A stretch of 6,117 bases of DNA, from the NCBI GenBank assembly GCA_017303565.1, contig JAFLCM010000159.1, positions 1 through 6,117 on the forward strand, given 5' to 3'. Made by a program: the position numbers and the translations under genes. Source of the DNA: Planctomycetota bacterium. Lineage in GTDB: Bacteria > Planctomycetota > Phycisphaerae > Phycisphaerales > UBA1924. Positions 1 to 6,117 of this stretch are shown here, in pieces. A model generated the notes under the pieces. It worked only from the letters and a program-made list of their open reading frames with translations, had not been told where the DNA came from and searched no databases. Each line of letters starts with the position of its first letter. Within the stretch, counting starts at the first letter, position 1.

Positions 1-467
1 CGGGCATAGCTCTGCACGCGTTCGAGGTGCGCACCGGTCTCGGGGTCTCTGGACTCGGCCAACTTCGCCATGGCGAAGATCGCCACGTCCCTCGTTTCCA
101 GCGACAGGATGCGTTCGGCCGTGCGGACTCTCTCGATGAGTTCGGCAGGGTTGAATGGCTTGGCGACGAAGTCATCAGCGCCGGCGGCCAGCCCGGCCAC
201 TCGCTCCTCGGCCGCGTTGTGCGAGGTCACGAGCATGACGTAGATGTAACTGGGCAAGTCGGCCGCCCGCAGCTTCCTGCAGAGCTCTGGCCCCGTCATG
301 CCGGGCATCTCCCAGTCGGAGATCACCATGCGTGCCTCGCCGGCGCACACGCGCTCAAACGCTTCTGTTCCATCGGACGCGGTGATGACATCGAATCCGG
401 CGCTCGAAAGCGTCGTGTGCATCAGTGTGCGACAGATGTCGGTGTCATCGGCAACAAGAAGTCTCAT
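1..467 (-). CDS. Response regulator, receiver plus start of HD-GYP domain (partial, runs off left edge)
   Basis: The 155 visible codons start with ATG at 467 and run off the window edge without a stop. Residues 1-120 are a complete receiver domain: the acidic pair D7/D8, the likely phosphoacceptor D51 in an SDWEMPG motif, T81 in the LVTS motif, and K103 in the KPF motif. From about residue 125 the sequence reads AKLAESRDPETGAHLERV, the characteristic opening of an HD-GYP domain in RpfG-type regulators. Known HD-GYP proteins hydrolyse cyclic di-GMP, so the inferred role is a cytoplasmic phosphodiesterase switched by phosphorylation. The HD pair and GYP motif that would prove catalytic competence lie outside the window. 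The gene starts 15 bp after the hybrid kinase, in the same direction, which makes it the likely target of that kinase's HPt domain. The start is supported by the first receiver strand beginning at residue 2 and by a weak GAGAG ribosome site. The receiver call is very secure and the HD-GYP call secure from the motif. Confidence 0.93.
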   Translation of the reverse strand, partial: MRLLVADDTDICRTLMHTTLSSAGFDVITASDGTEAFERVCAGEARMVISDWEMPGMTGPELCRKLRAADLPSYIYVMLVTSHNAAEERVAGLAAGADDFVAKPFNPAELIERVRTAERILSLETRDVAIFAMAKLAESRDPETGAHLERVQSYA

Positions 468-473
468 GATGGA

Positions 474-478
474 CTCTC
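474..478 (-). promoter_or_regulatory. Weak ribosome binding site of the response regulator
   Basis: On the minus strand GAGAG lies six bases before the ATG at 467. It sits in the 15 bp gap after the kinase stop, which is followed at once by a second in-frame stop (TGA TAG). This fits the chosen start. The match to the ribosome is modest, so translation may depend partly on ribosomes finishing the kinase. Confidence 0.45.
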
Positions 479-482
479 GCTA

Positions 483-3400
483 TCAGGGCTTTGGGGTCGC
501 TGCCGCGTCCTTCGCTGCAACGCGGGCGGTGGGCAGGTAGGCCAGGCAGCGATCCACTTCGGTCTTCAGGTCGGTCAAGCACTGCGCGGCGGTTTCCAGT
601 CTGTTCTCGCGAGCCGCCTGTTCGATGGCCGCCGCCGTCCGTTGCACGTCGTTCGCTGAGAGCGCCCCGGCCGCGCCCTTGAGCGCGTGCGCAACCTTCG
701 ATGTCTGTCCCGCGTCCTTGGCTGTGAGTGCCTGTTCGATCCGCACAAGGTCGTCCTTGACCTGCTTCTCGAACTTGTCAAAGAGCATCGCCAGGAGAGC
801 TGCGTTGCCCACGCACTGCTCAAGCAGGGCCACCGAGTCAAGAGGTGGACGTACCAAGTCATTTCTCTTGGCGGTCGGGTTGCTGTCGGACAAAGGATGC
901 TCGGACATGGGAATCTCCTGAGCCGGGCGGCCCCCACGCGGCTCTTGCGGCAAGAGTGTCTCGATCGTGGCGTTCAGGTGTTTGAGGTCGATGGGCTTGG
1001 TTGAGTAACCGTCCATTCCGGCCTCGAGGCAACGCTCGCGGTCGCCCTTGAGGGCATTGGCGGTGAGGGCGATGATCGGCAGCCGCCGTCCGTGCTGCAT
1101 GCTGAGCTGTCCGGACTGTTCCAGCTTGCGGATTTCTCGCGTCGCATCAAAGCCGTCCATCTCGGGCATCTGGCAATCCATGAGCACAAGGTCGTACGCG
1201 TCTTTCAACACGCCCGCGACCGCCGCAACGCCATTGGCCGCGACTGTGCACTCGAATCCGTTCTTGCCGAGCAGTTCGCACGCGATCAACTGGTTGATCT
1301 CGTTATCCTCGGCGAGGAGAACGCGGAGCCGCGGTGTGGCAGGCGTCGGTGCGGGAAGATCGGTCGGATCTGCAAGTGCAGCGGGCTGAGGGACGGGGAC
1401 AGGGTGGCTCACACCGACCTGAGGCGCAACCGCAACCATCACCGCGTCAAGCAGCGTGCTCTGCCGAAGCGGCTTGGTGAGGTGCGAGGCGAAGCCCGCG
1501 GCCCGCACCCGGGCCGGGTCAAGGTCGAGAGCCGACGACAGCAGGATGATGGGGATGCCTGCGAGTTCAGACCTCGACTTCATCGCCACCGCAACCTCGA
1601 TGCCATCCATTCCCGGCATCTCGTGGTCGGTCAGCACCACAGCAAATGGCTGCCCCGCGGAGTCGGCGTCAAGCATCATCGCCAGCGCGGCGTCACCGTC
1701 GGAGGCGGTGTCTACCGTGAAGTGCAGCGCTGTGAGGCACTCGGCGATGAACTCCCGCTGCACATCATGATCTTCGATGACGAGCACGCGGAGCGAGCAG
1801 CAATCCACCGTTGCGGCGACGGGCGGCGCGTCCACCGGAACAACCACGGCTGGCAATACTGCCTCGAACCAGAACGTCGAACCCTTACCCAGGTCGCTTT
1901 CCACGCCCACTGCGCCGCCCATGAGTTCGGCGAGTTGCTTGCAGATCGCCAGACCAAGCCCAGTTCCGCCATACTTGCGTGAGAACGACGCGTCGGTCTG
2001 CGAGAACGCCTTGAAGAGACGGTCCATCCGCTCCTTCGGGATACCGATCCCGGTGTCGGTCACACTGAAGCGCACGCGGCTATTTCGGCTATCGCCAACG
2101 GGATCAACTCGCAGCGTGATCGAGCCTCGCTGCGTGAACTTGATGGCGTTGTTGACGAGGTTGATGATGATCTGTCGCAGGCGATCGGGGTCGCCGCGCA
2201 CGATCGCGGGCAGGGCCGGGTTGATTCCGAATGCAACTTCCAGGCCCTTCTCCGACGCGTTGACCGCCTGCACCTCCATGACGTCCTCTACTATGCCGCG
2301 AAGATCGAACTCGATGTGGCAAAGCTCGAACCTACCCGCCTCGATCTTGGAGAAATCTAGGATGTCGTTGATGACCGCTGTAAGCGAGTGAGCCGAGGAC
2401 TTGCCGATCTGGATGTATCGCATCTGCTGTTCGCTGAGCGCAGTACCCGCGAGCAGTTCGAGCGTCCCAACCACGCCGTTCAGCGGCGTGCGGATCTCGT
2501 GGCTCATCGTCGCGAGGAACTCGCTCTTGGCCTTGCTGGCGGCTTGGGCCGCCTCGGTGGCCACGGCGAGCTGCGCGGTCCGTTGCTCGACGCGCCTCTC
2601 CACCTCCGCATGAGCCTTGGCAAGGGACTCGTTGGCCCACGTGAGTTCCAACTCGGCGAGCTTGATCGCGGTGATGTTGTGGTGCGAGATGACCGCGAAG
2701 CGTTCGTTCCTGAGCGAGAAGCCGCGGATCGAGCACATGAACCATCGCTTCTCGTTCGGCGCATCGCAGGGATACTCGACGGTCGCGGGCGCGGTATCGC
2801 CCGCCAGCACGGCCCGGATCGCCGCGGCCACCGTGGCTGCCTCCTCCGCCGTCGCGGCGGCTCGATCACAGACGGCCAGATAGTCTCCGCCCTCCAGCGC
2901 ATCGGGGCCCGCGCCGCCGTTGGCGGCGGCGAACTCCGCCCAGACGCGGTTGGCCGAGCGGATTCTCCCGTCGCCGCCGATCACGACCGTGTGCGCGCTG
3001 AGCGAGTCGATGGTGTGGCGGAGGAACGCCTCGGCCTCGCGGACCTTGACCACCTGCCGCCGCGCGTTCCCGGCCAGCACCTTGGCCAGGGCCGTCAAGG
3101 CGAGCACGCCAGCGACCGACGCGGCGACCGCGCTCCGCATCGCCGACCGCAGTGAGTCCCGCAGCGCTGCCCGAACCGTTGCGGTGCGGGTGTCGGAGAG
3201 TTCGCGCAGCGTCTCCTGCACCTGACGGACCCGGTCGAGTTGGGCCGAGCCCCTTGACTGGATCGTGCTTGCCTCGGCGTCGAGCCGCCGCCGTTCGCCA
3301 TATGCCGCGAGGATGCCCGTCGAGCCCACGTTCGGATCGCCCCTGAGCGAGGTGACGATTGACTGGACGGTGATGGCCAGCGTGGCGGTCTTCTCGTCGC

Positions 3401-4124
3401 TCTCGGCGAGTTGCGTCGCGAGGTCGGTGAGGCGGGCCAGCGACGGCTCGAGTTGATTGTTGATGGCGTTGTTGATCGTGTCGGTGTCCTCGGCGGCCTC
3501 CAGGTCCTTGACCTGCAGCGCAAGGTCCATGGCCTCGACCAGCAAAGGGTGGAGCGACATCTGCGGAGTCGTGCTATCCGCGCCGGCCTTGGCGCGGGCC
3601 GCCGCCAGCCGCGCCCGCCCTTCGGCCTGGGCGATCTGGCTCCGCAGTCGGAGCATCGCGACGGTGAACGCGGCCTGTTGTTCCTGCAGCTTCTTGGTGT
3701 GGCGAGCCAGCGCGATCGATGACCGATTCTCCGCCTCGAGCGTCTGGCGCATCTGGTCGAACAGGGCGTTCGCGGCGGTGGCGTTCTCCGCGAGCACCGA
3801 CGCCTGTTCACCCGCGACGAGCGCAAGCAGCGGTCGCAGGTCCGGCGGCGCGGTCGCCGCTCCGAGGCCTTGGCCGCCATCGGGATCCTGCGCTCCTGCC
3901 CCGCGCAGGTCCGTGTTCACCGCCTGCACATAGCGGCCGAAATCGTTGTCCGTGGTGCGGCTCGCCTCCCGCAGGTCGCTGATCTCCGCCAGCAGGTGTT
4001 CCGCCCGGATGACGGGCCGCGTGAACGCGCCTAGCACCACCACGCTCACCAGCAGCGCAACGCCCACCATGCCCCACACCGGCAGGGTCGCTCGTCTCGC
4101 GGATTGTTTGGTGCTGGTGTCCAT
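483..4124 (-). CDS. Membrane hybrid sensor histidine kinase (PAS-HisKA-HATPase-REC-REC-HPt)
   Basis: This is a 1213-residue sensor kinase expected in the inner membrane. A short basic N-terminus leads into membrane segment 1 (about residues 15-35). A mostly helical region of about 295 residues follows, probably extracytoplasmic, and then membrane segment 2 (about 332-351). A PAS-like domain (about 366-487) ends in SHHNITAIK. A coiled coil (about 488-532) joins it to HisKA with the phosphorylated H542 in SHEIRTPLNG. The ATPase domain shows the N box (N655-N659), DTGIGIP (690-696) and GGTGLG (719-724). Receiver 1 (about 778-900) has E784/D785, D833, S863 and K884. Receiver 2 (about 933-1057) has E939/D940, D983, T1021 and K1043. 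A C-terminal HPt (about 1095-1197) has H1146 in HALKGAAG. All catalytic and acceptor residues are present, so it should be active. It would pass phosphate from H542 through a receiver to H1146 and then to a separate regulator, most likely the adjacent HD-GYP protein. The ATG start lies 12 bp after the upstream frame and has no clear ribosome site. The signal sensed is unknown. Confidence 0.96.
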   Translation of the reverse strand: MDTSTKQSARRATLPVWGMVGVALLVSVVVLGAFTRPVIRAEHLLAEISDLREASRTTDNDFGRYVQAVNTDLRGAGAQDPDGGQGLGAATAPPDLRPLLALVAGEQASVLAENATAANALFDQMRQTLEAENRSSIALARHTKKLQEQQAAFTVAMLRLRSQIAQAEGRARLAAARAKAGADSTTPQMSLHPLLVEAMDLALQVKDLEAAEDTDTINNAINNQLEPSLARLTDLATQLAESDEKTATLAITVQSIVTSLRGDPNVGSTGILAAYGERRRLDAEASTIQSRGSAQLDRVRQVQETLRELSDTRTATVRAALRDSLRSAMRSAVAASVAGVLALTALAKVLAGNARRQVVKVREAEAFLRHTIDSLSAHTVVIGGDGRIRSANRVWAEFAAANGGAGPDALEGGDYLAVCDRAAATAEEAATVAAAIRAVLAGDTAPATVEYPCDAPNEKRWFMCSIRGFSLRNERFAVISHHNITAIKLAELELTWANESLAKAHAEVERRVEQRTAQLAVATEAAQAASKAKSEFLATMSHEIRTPLNGVVGTLELLAGTALSEQQMRYIQIGKSSAHSLTAVINDILDFSKIEAGRFELCHIEFDLRGIVEDVMEVQAVNASEKGLEVAFGINPALPAIVRGDPDRLRQIIINLVNNAIKFTQRGSITLRVDPVGDSRNSRVRFSVTDTGIGIPKERMDRLFKAFSQTDASFSRKYGGTGLGLAICKQLAELMGGAVGVESDLGKGSTFWFEAVLPAVVVPVDAPPVAATVDCCSLRVLVIEDHDVQREFIAECLTALHFTVDTASDGDAALAMMLDADSAGQPFAVVLTDHEMPGMDGIEVAVAMKSRSELAGIPIILLSSALDLDPARVRAAGFASHLTKPLRQSTLLDAVMVAVAPQVGVSHPVPVPQPAALADPTDLPAPTPATPRLRVLLAEDNEINQLIACELLGKNGFECTVAANGVAAVAGVLKDAYDLVLMDCQMPEMDGFDATREIRKLEQSGQLSMQHGRRLPIIALTANALKGDRERCLEAGMDGYSTKPIDLKHLNATIETLLPQEPRGGRPAQEIPMSEHPLSDSNPTAKRNDLVRPPLDSVALLEQCVGNAALLAMLFDKFEKQVKDDLVRIEQALTAKDAGQTSKVAHALKGAAGALSANDVQRTAAAIEQAARENRLETAAQCLTDLKTEVDRCLAYLPTARVAAKDAAATPKP

Positions 4125-4136
4125 GTTTGGCGTGAC

Positions 4137-4433
4137 TCACTTCTTCGTGTCGGCGAGGGACTTCCAATCGAGCGTGACCACGCGGCCGAGCTGCACGAGC
4201 CTGATCATATGCGCGAGCACTGAGTGGCACGCCGCGGGGTGGAGGCGTTTGTCGACGTCCGCGTAGATCACCGAGACCATGTCTTTGATATTGGTCTTGC
4301 CGGCTTGCATCTGCGCCAGGATTTGCGCTTCGCGGGCGAGACGGTGATCGATGAAGGCTTGCACGAAGGGGCGCACATCGCGCACCGGCGGGCCGTGCGT
4401 CGGCCACAAGGTTGCGTAGTCGCGGTCGCGCAC
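4137..4433 (-). CDS. C-terminal piece of the same MBL-fold protein (last metal ligand and winged helix)
   Basis: These 98 codons continue the hydrolase frame directly after the TAA. The first codon happens to be GTG, which could serve as a start if ribosomes re-initiate. The segment LWPTHGPPV carries the family's final metal-binding histidine (position 213 of the read-through numbering). It is followed by an IDHRLAREAQIL helix and an ADVDKRLHPAACHSVLAHM stretch, which is the small winged-helix domain typical of LACTB2-like proteins. A stand-alone protein of this kind is not a known functional unit, so this is best read as the severed tail. No ribosome site precedes the GTG, because the bases before it are the end of the first piece. 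The terminal TGA lies 12 bp before the kinase ATG. Confidence 0.7.
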   Translation of the reverse strand: MRDRDYATLWPTHGPPVRDVRPFVQAFIDHRLAREAQILAQMQAGKTNIKDMVSVIYADVDKRLHPAACHSVLAHMIRLVQLGRVVTLDWKSLADTKK

Positions 4434-4436
4434 TTA
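4434..4436 (-). other. In-frame TAA nonsense codon splitting the hydrolase gene
   Basis: The minus strand reads CTC GAG TAA GTG CGC GAC, in one frame, with recognisable family sequence on both sides. The stop sits at codon 200, where relatives usually carry an ordinary residue, often lysine as I recall. There is no nearby base run that would suggest an indel. Confidence 0.85.
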
Positions 4437-5033
4437 CTCGAGGCTGTTGAAGTAGTCCGTCATATCGCCATCGGGCGGGCCGATGACGGTCGTGGACCAG
4501 CCCATGATGTGATCGCCGGGGAAAAGCGCATTCTCTTCGATCAACGCGAAGGCCATGTGGTTGGTCGTATGGCCAGGCGTGAACACGGCTTCGATCGTCC
4601 AGCCTGGGCCGCTGAAACGTTCGCCGTCTTCGACATTGATGTCGGGTGTGAAGTAGTGGTCATCGCCCGCTTCGAGCCGCAGCGCATCGCACTCGCTCGG
4701 CTTGGGCGGGATCGTGCTCGCATAGACCTTAGCGCCAGTGCGCGCCGCCAGCGGATGCGCGGCGGGCGAGTGATCCATGTGGCGATGGGTGACGAGGATG
4801 TGGGTGACGATCTCGCCTTCGACGGCTTTCAGCAGCGCTTCGATGTGCTCAGGATCGTCCGGACCCGGATCGACGATGGCGACTTCGCCGTGGCCGACAA
4901 TGTAGACGCCGGTGCCGCGAAACGTGAACGGGCCGGGATTTTTGGCGACGAGCCGCCGGATCAGCGGCGAGACCTGCTGCGGTTTCTCGTATTCAAAGTC
5001 CATCTCATGGACGAACGGAATTTTCGCCGCCAT
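4434..5033 (-). CDS. N-terminal piece of MBL-fold metallo-hydrolase, ends at premature TAA
   Basis: This piece has 199 residues, starting with ATG nine bases after the ATP-grasp stop. It opens with the usual family N-terminus, NPGPFTFRGTGVYIVG at 32-47, and then IVDPGPDDPEH at 53-63. The metal-binding motif THRHMDH (82-88) supplies H83, H85, D87 and H88. H155 in TPGH and D174 in FPGDH are further ligands. The active-site core is therefore intact up to residue 199, just after the TDYFNSLE segment, where the family normally continues. A product ending here would lack the last metal ligand, the helices closing the fold and the winged helix, so it is unlikely to work alone. No strong ribosome site is seen before the ATG. 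The close spacing suggests coupling to the ATP-grasp gene. The family call is firm. Whether this piece is made as a separate protein is open. Confidence 0.85.
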   Translation of the reverse strand: MAAKIPFVHEMDFEYEKPQQVSPLIRRLVAKNPGPFTFRGTGVYIVGHGEVAIVDPGPDDPEHIEALLKAVEGEIVTHILVTHRHMDHSPAAHPLAARTGAKVYASTIPPKPSECDALRLEAGDDHYFTPDINVEDGERFSGPGWTIEAVFTPGHTTNHMAFALIEENALFPGDHIMGWSTTVIGPPDGDMTDYFNSLE

Positions 5034-5042
5034 TAGCGGATC

Positions 5043-5993
5043 TCAGCCGAGGACGAACTTACGGAATGCATCCCGCAACATGTAGGTGGCCTTGATCTTG
5101 TCGGGCAGGTTGAGTCCGATGGGCGGGCCCATGTCGGTCTTGTTGGCGTCGACGATATAGAGCTTGCCGTCATTGCGATCGCGCAGGACATCCACTCCGC
5201 CCCAATCCAAGCCGATCTCGCGCGTGAAGGCGCTGATCTGATCCAGTTCTGCTTGGCTGAAGACTTCTTCCGGCGTCCGCAGCAGCACCTCTGTGTTCGT
5301 ATTGAGGAAGCGCTTGGTTACTTCACGCCGCTTGAGGAAAACGCAGACCGGCTTGCCGCCGACGGTGGAGGTGCGGAGATCTTCCACCAGGTTGAGATCG
5401 GCGTGCATGCGGTTGTCCACGACGCGCTGATAGACGCGGCCGGGAACCGGGGCTGTCGGGCATTGGACGATGTGGCCGTCATGGGCGGCGTTAATCTCGG
5501 ACTTTTCGACCGCCAAGCCCATATAGGTGGTGGGGTCGACGGCCAGCGGATTGCCGAAGGCGGCGGCGCAGGCCCGCGAGACGTTTGATTTCGAAACATC
5601 GCGGCAACCGAAATTCACCAACTTCACGCCAGGCTTCAGCTTCGCCGGCGGATCGTTCGGGCTGTAGGTTGCGTCCTCGAACTGCATCACGACGTCGGCC
5701 TGCGCGGCGTCTTTCGCCAGCCTGGCGCCGGCGGCGCGCGAGACCGAGAAGATGAGATACCAAGGCCGCGCCCGCTCGGGCGTGAAGAAGATCGTGAAGC
5801 GCGGCTCAAGCGGCGTAATGGCTTTGGCGGCGAAGAAATAGCGGAACCAAGCCGTCACCTGGCTGATGATGGTTGGCGAATAGGGCACGCGCGCGCCAGT
5901 CTTGCGCACGGTGAGGCCGGTCAGGCCGAACTCGAAGTCCTTAAGCCAGACAGACCCAGAGGTCTGAAACACGCGAGGCGTCGCATCTGTCAC
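5043..5993 (-). CDS. ATP-grasp-fold protein of unknown substrate
   Basis: This is a 316-residue soluble protein with no signal peptide. The C-terminal half has ATP-grasp features: VEKSEINAAHDG (162-173), with K164 a candidate ATP-binding lysine; GRVYQRVVDNR (185-195), similar to the hinge strand that holds the adenine; and WGGVDVLRD followed by LYIVDANKT (264-286), where D268, D282 and N284 match the usual magnesium ligands. The ATP-grasp family joins a carboxylate to an amine, thiol or similar group through an acyl-phosphate. The N-terminal part (about 1-125) shows no motif I can assign and probably holds substrate specificity. The start is GTG at 5993, preceded by GGAG 11 bases away. No in-frame ATG exists between it and an upstream in-frame stop. 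The MBL-fold gene begins 9 bp downstream, so the two are likely co-transcribed. I recall similar proteins in alphaproteobacteria annotated only as hypothetical. The fold call is fairly sure; the reaction is unknown. Confidence 0.85.
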   Translation of the reverse strand: MTDATPRVFQTSGSVWLKDFEFGLTGLTVRKTGARVPYSPTIISQVTAWFRYFFAAKAITPLEPRFTIFFTPERARPWYLIFSVSRAAGARLAKDAAQADVVMQFEDATYSPNDPPAKLKPGVKLVNFGCRDVSKSNVSRACAAAFGNPLAVDPTTYMGLAVEKSEINAAHDGHIVQCPTAPVPGRVYQRVVDNRMHADLNLVEDLRTSTVGGKPVCVFLKRREVTKRFLNTNTEVLLRTPEEVFSQAELDQISAFTREIGLDWGGVDVLRDRNDGKLYIVDANKTDMGPPIGLNLPDKIKATYMLRDAFRKFVLG

Positions 5994-6004
5994 GAGGTTA
6001 AAGG

Positions 6005-6008
6005 CTCC
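6005..6008 (-). promoter_or_regulatory. Ribosome binding site of the ATP-grasp gene
   Basis: GGAG on the minus strand lies 11 bases before the GTG start at 5993. The spacing is at the long end of normal. It still supports the GTG, since the nearest ATG (first base at 5986) is out of frame. Confidence 0.5.
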
Positions 6009-6019
6009 GCGGCGCCGCG
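6008..6019. repeat. Perfect 12-bp palindrome CGCGGCGCCGCG between divergent genes
   Basis: The bases are their own reverse complement, centred at 6013/6014, almost exactly in the middle of the 44 bp between the two divergent starts. It touches the ATP-grasp ribosome site. It could be an operator or could arise by chance in such GC-rich DNA. No promoter boxes were recognised around it. Confidence 0.35.
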
Positions 6020-6027
6020 TTTGCAGC

Positions 6028-6031
6028 GAGG
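6028..6031 (+). promoter_or_regulatory. Ribosome binding site of the divergent ORF
   Basis: GAGG lies six bases before the ATG at 6038, a near-ideal spacing. This is the main support for choosing that start over an in-frame GTG at 6080. Confidence 0.45.
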
Positions 6032-6037
6032 CGCGCC

Positions 6038-6117
6038 ATGCAAAGCGCAGTCGCCGTCTGTCTGTTTACCTTGGATCGCGTGCGCACTGTGCTGCTGGCC
6101 CTGTCCCTGATCGTCTT
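6038..6117 (+). CDS. Start of a divergent gene with hydrophobic N-terminus (partial, runs off right edge)
   Basis: The frame is open from ATG 6038 to the edge, with only 26 full codons visible. After a short stretch it contains a hydrophobic run (VLLALSLIV) that could be a signal peptide or membrane segment. An in-frame GTG at 6080 would give MRTVLLALSLIV, which looks even more like a typical signal peptide start but has a poorer ribosome site. This is the only gene start on the plus strand that is not opposite a recognised gene. Too little is present to name a family, and it could be a chance open frame. Confidence 0.4.
   Translation, partial: MQSAVAVCLFTLDRVRTVLLALSLIV

Larger units (their letters stand above)
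4137..5033 (-). pseudogene. Metallo-beta-lactamase-fold hydrolase (LACTB2-like) interrupted by an in-frame stop
   Basis: Read through the TAA at 4434-4436, this is one uninterrupted frame of 298 codons before the terminal TGA. That is about the usual length for LACTB2-like MBL-fold proteins with a C-terminal winged helix. Both halves align in order with the family: the metal-site motifs lie upstream of the stop, and the WPTHGP motif and winged helix lie downstream. There is no frameshift, so a single substitution of a sense codon (AAA, GAA or CAA, for example) would explain the break. It may be a decaying gene, a sequencing or assembly error, or a site of readthrough or re-initiation. The family hydrolyses varied substrates, and the substrate here cannot be told. 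The two pieces are listed separately. Confidence 0.75.

Noticed and set aside
1092..1982. Plus-strand open frame of 296 codons opposite the kinase
   Set aside because: It overlaps the receiver domains and the end of the ATPase domain of the kinase, whose motifs are intact. The predicted peptide is low-complexity Arg/His-rich and matches nothing.
2388..3155. Plus-strand open frame of 255 codons opposite the kinase core
   Set aside because: It is antisense to the PAS, HisKA and second membrane segment region. Its Arg/Gly-rich composition is typical of a shadow frame.
3095..3880. Minus-strand frame of 261 codons within the kinase gene
   Set aside because: It is an out-of-frame reading of the sensor region, extremely rich in Arg, Ser and Pro, while the main frame gives a sensible helical protein.
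3808..4407. Minus-strand frame of 199 codons crossing from hydrolase to kinase
   Set aside because: It is an alternative frame over both genes, with Arg/Ala/Gly-rich sequence and no family features. It is not evidence for a fusion.
4434..4436. Recoding of TAA as an amino acid across the genome
   Set aside because: One TAA in a single gene does not support an altered code. TAA is not a known selenocysteine or pyrrolysine codon, and no recoding structure was recognised nearby.
4224..5036. Plus-strand open frame of 270 codons opposite the hydrolase
   Set aside because: It lies antisense to a clear MBL-fold gene. Its product is rich in Arg, Asp, Val and His, with no domain motif, as expected for an antisense shadow in GC-rich DNA.
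5986..5993. ATG (first base at 5986) as the ATP-grasp start
   Set aside because: This ATG is seven bases from the GTG and out of frame with the ATP-grasp protein.

Overview
This 6.1 kb window carries high-GC, gene-dense bacterial DNA from a Gram-negative-type organism. It holds one row of minus-strand genes, read from right to left, and the first codons of a gene facing the other way at the right edge. No RNA gene, insertion sequence, CRISPR array or long intergenic stretch is visible. The longest non-coding stretch is the 44 bp between the two divergent starts.

Right part (about 4137-6117). A start-only plus-strand ORF (6038 to the edge) diverges from a 316-codon ATP-grasp-fold protein (5043-5993). 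Nine bases further on lies a metallo-beta-lactamase-fold hydrolase of the LACTB2-like type (4137-5033). Its reading frame is broken by one in-frame TAA at 4434-4436, after the main metal-binding motifs but before the last metal-binding histidine and the C-terminal winged helix. From memory of these families, this pair looks alphaproteobacterial.

Left part (1-4124). Twelve bases after the hydrolase frame comes a 1213-residue hybrid histidine kinase with two membrane segments, a PAS domain, a kinase core, two receiver domains and an HPt domain. Fifteen bases after it comes a response regulator that starts with a complete receiver domain and runs into the beginning of an HD-GYP domain before leaving the window. 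Together they look like a full phosphorelay: an extracytoplasmic signal, kinase autophosphorylation, receiver domain(s), HPt, then a regulator expected to degrade cyclic di-GMP. The style of this pair recalls Planctomycetota proteins more than alphaproteobacterial ones.

The two points most worth a second look are the nonsense codon in the hydrolase and the apparent change of taxonomic flavour at about 4125-4140. The latter could be a real transfer junction, an assembly join, or a misjudgement from memory. The tight spacing (9, 12 and 15 bp) is compatible with one transcript, but no shared biochemical job for the two halves is evident.
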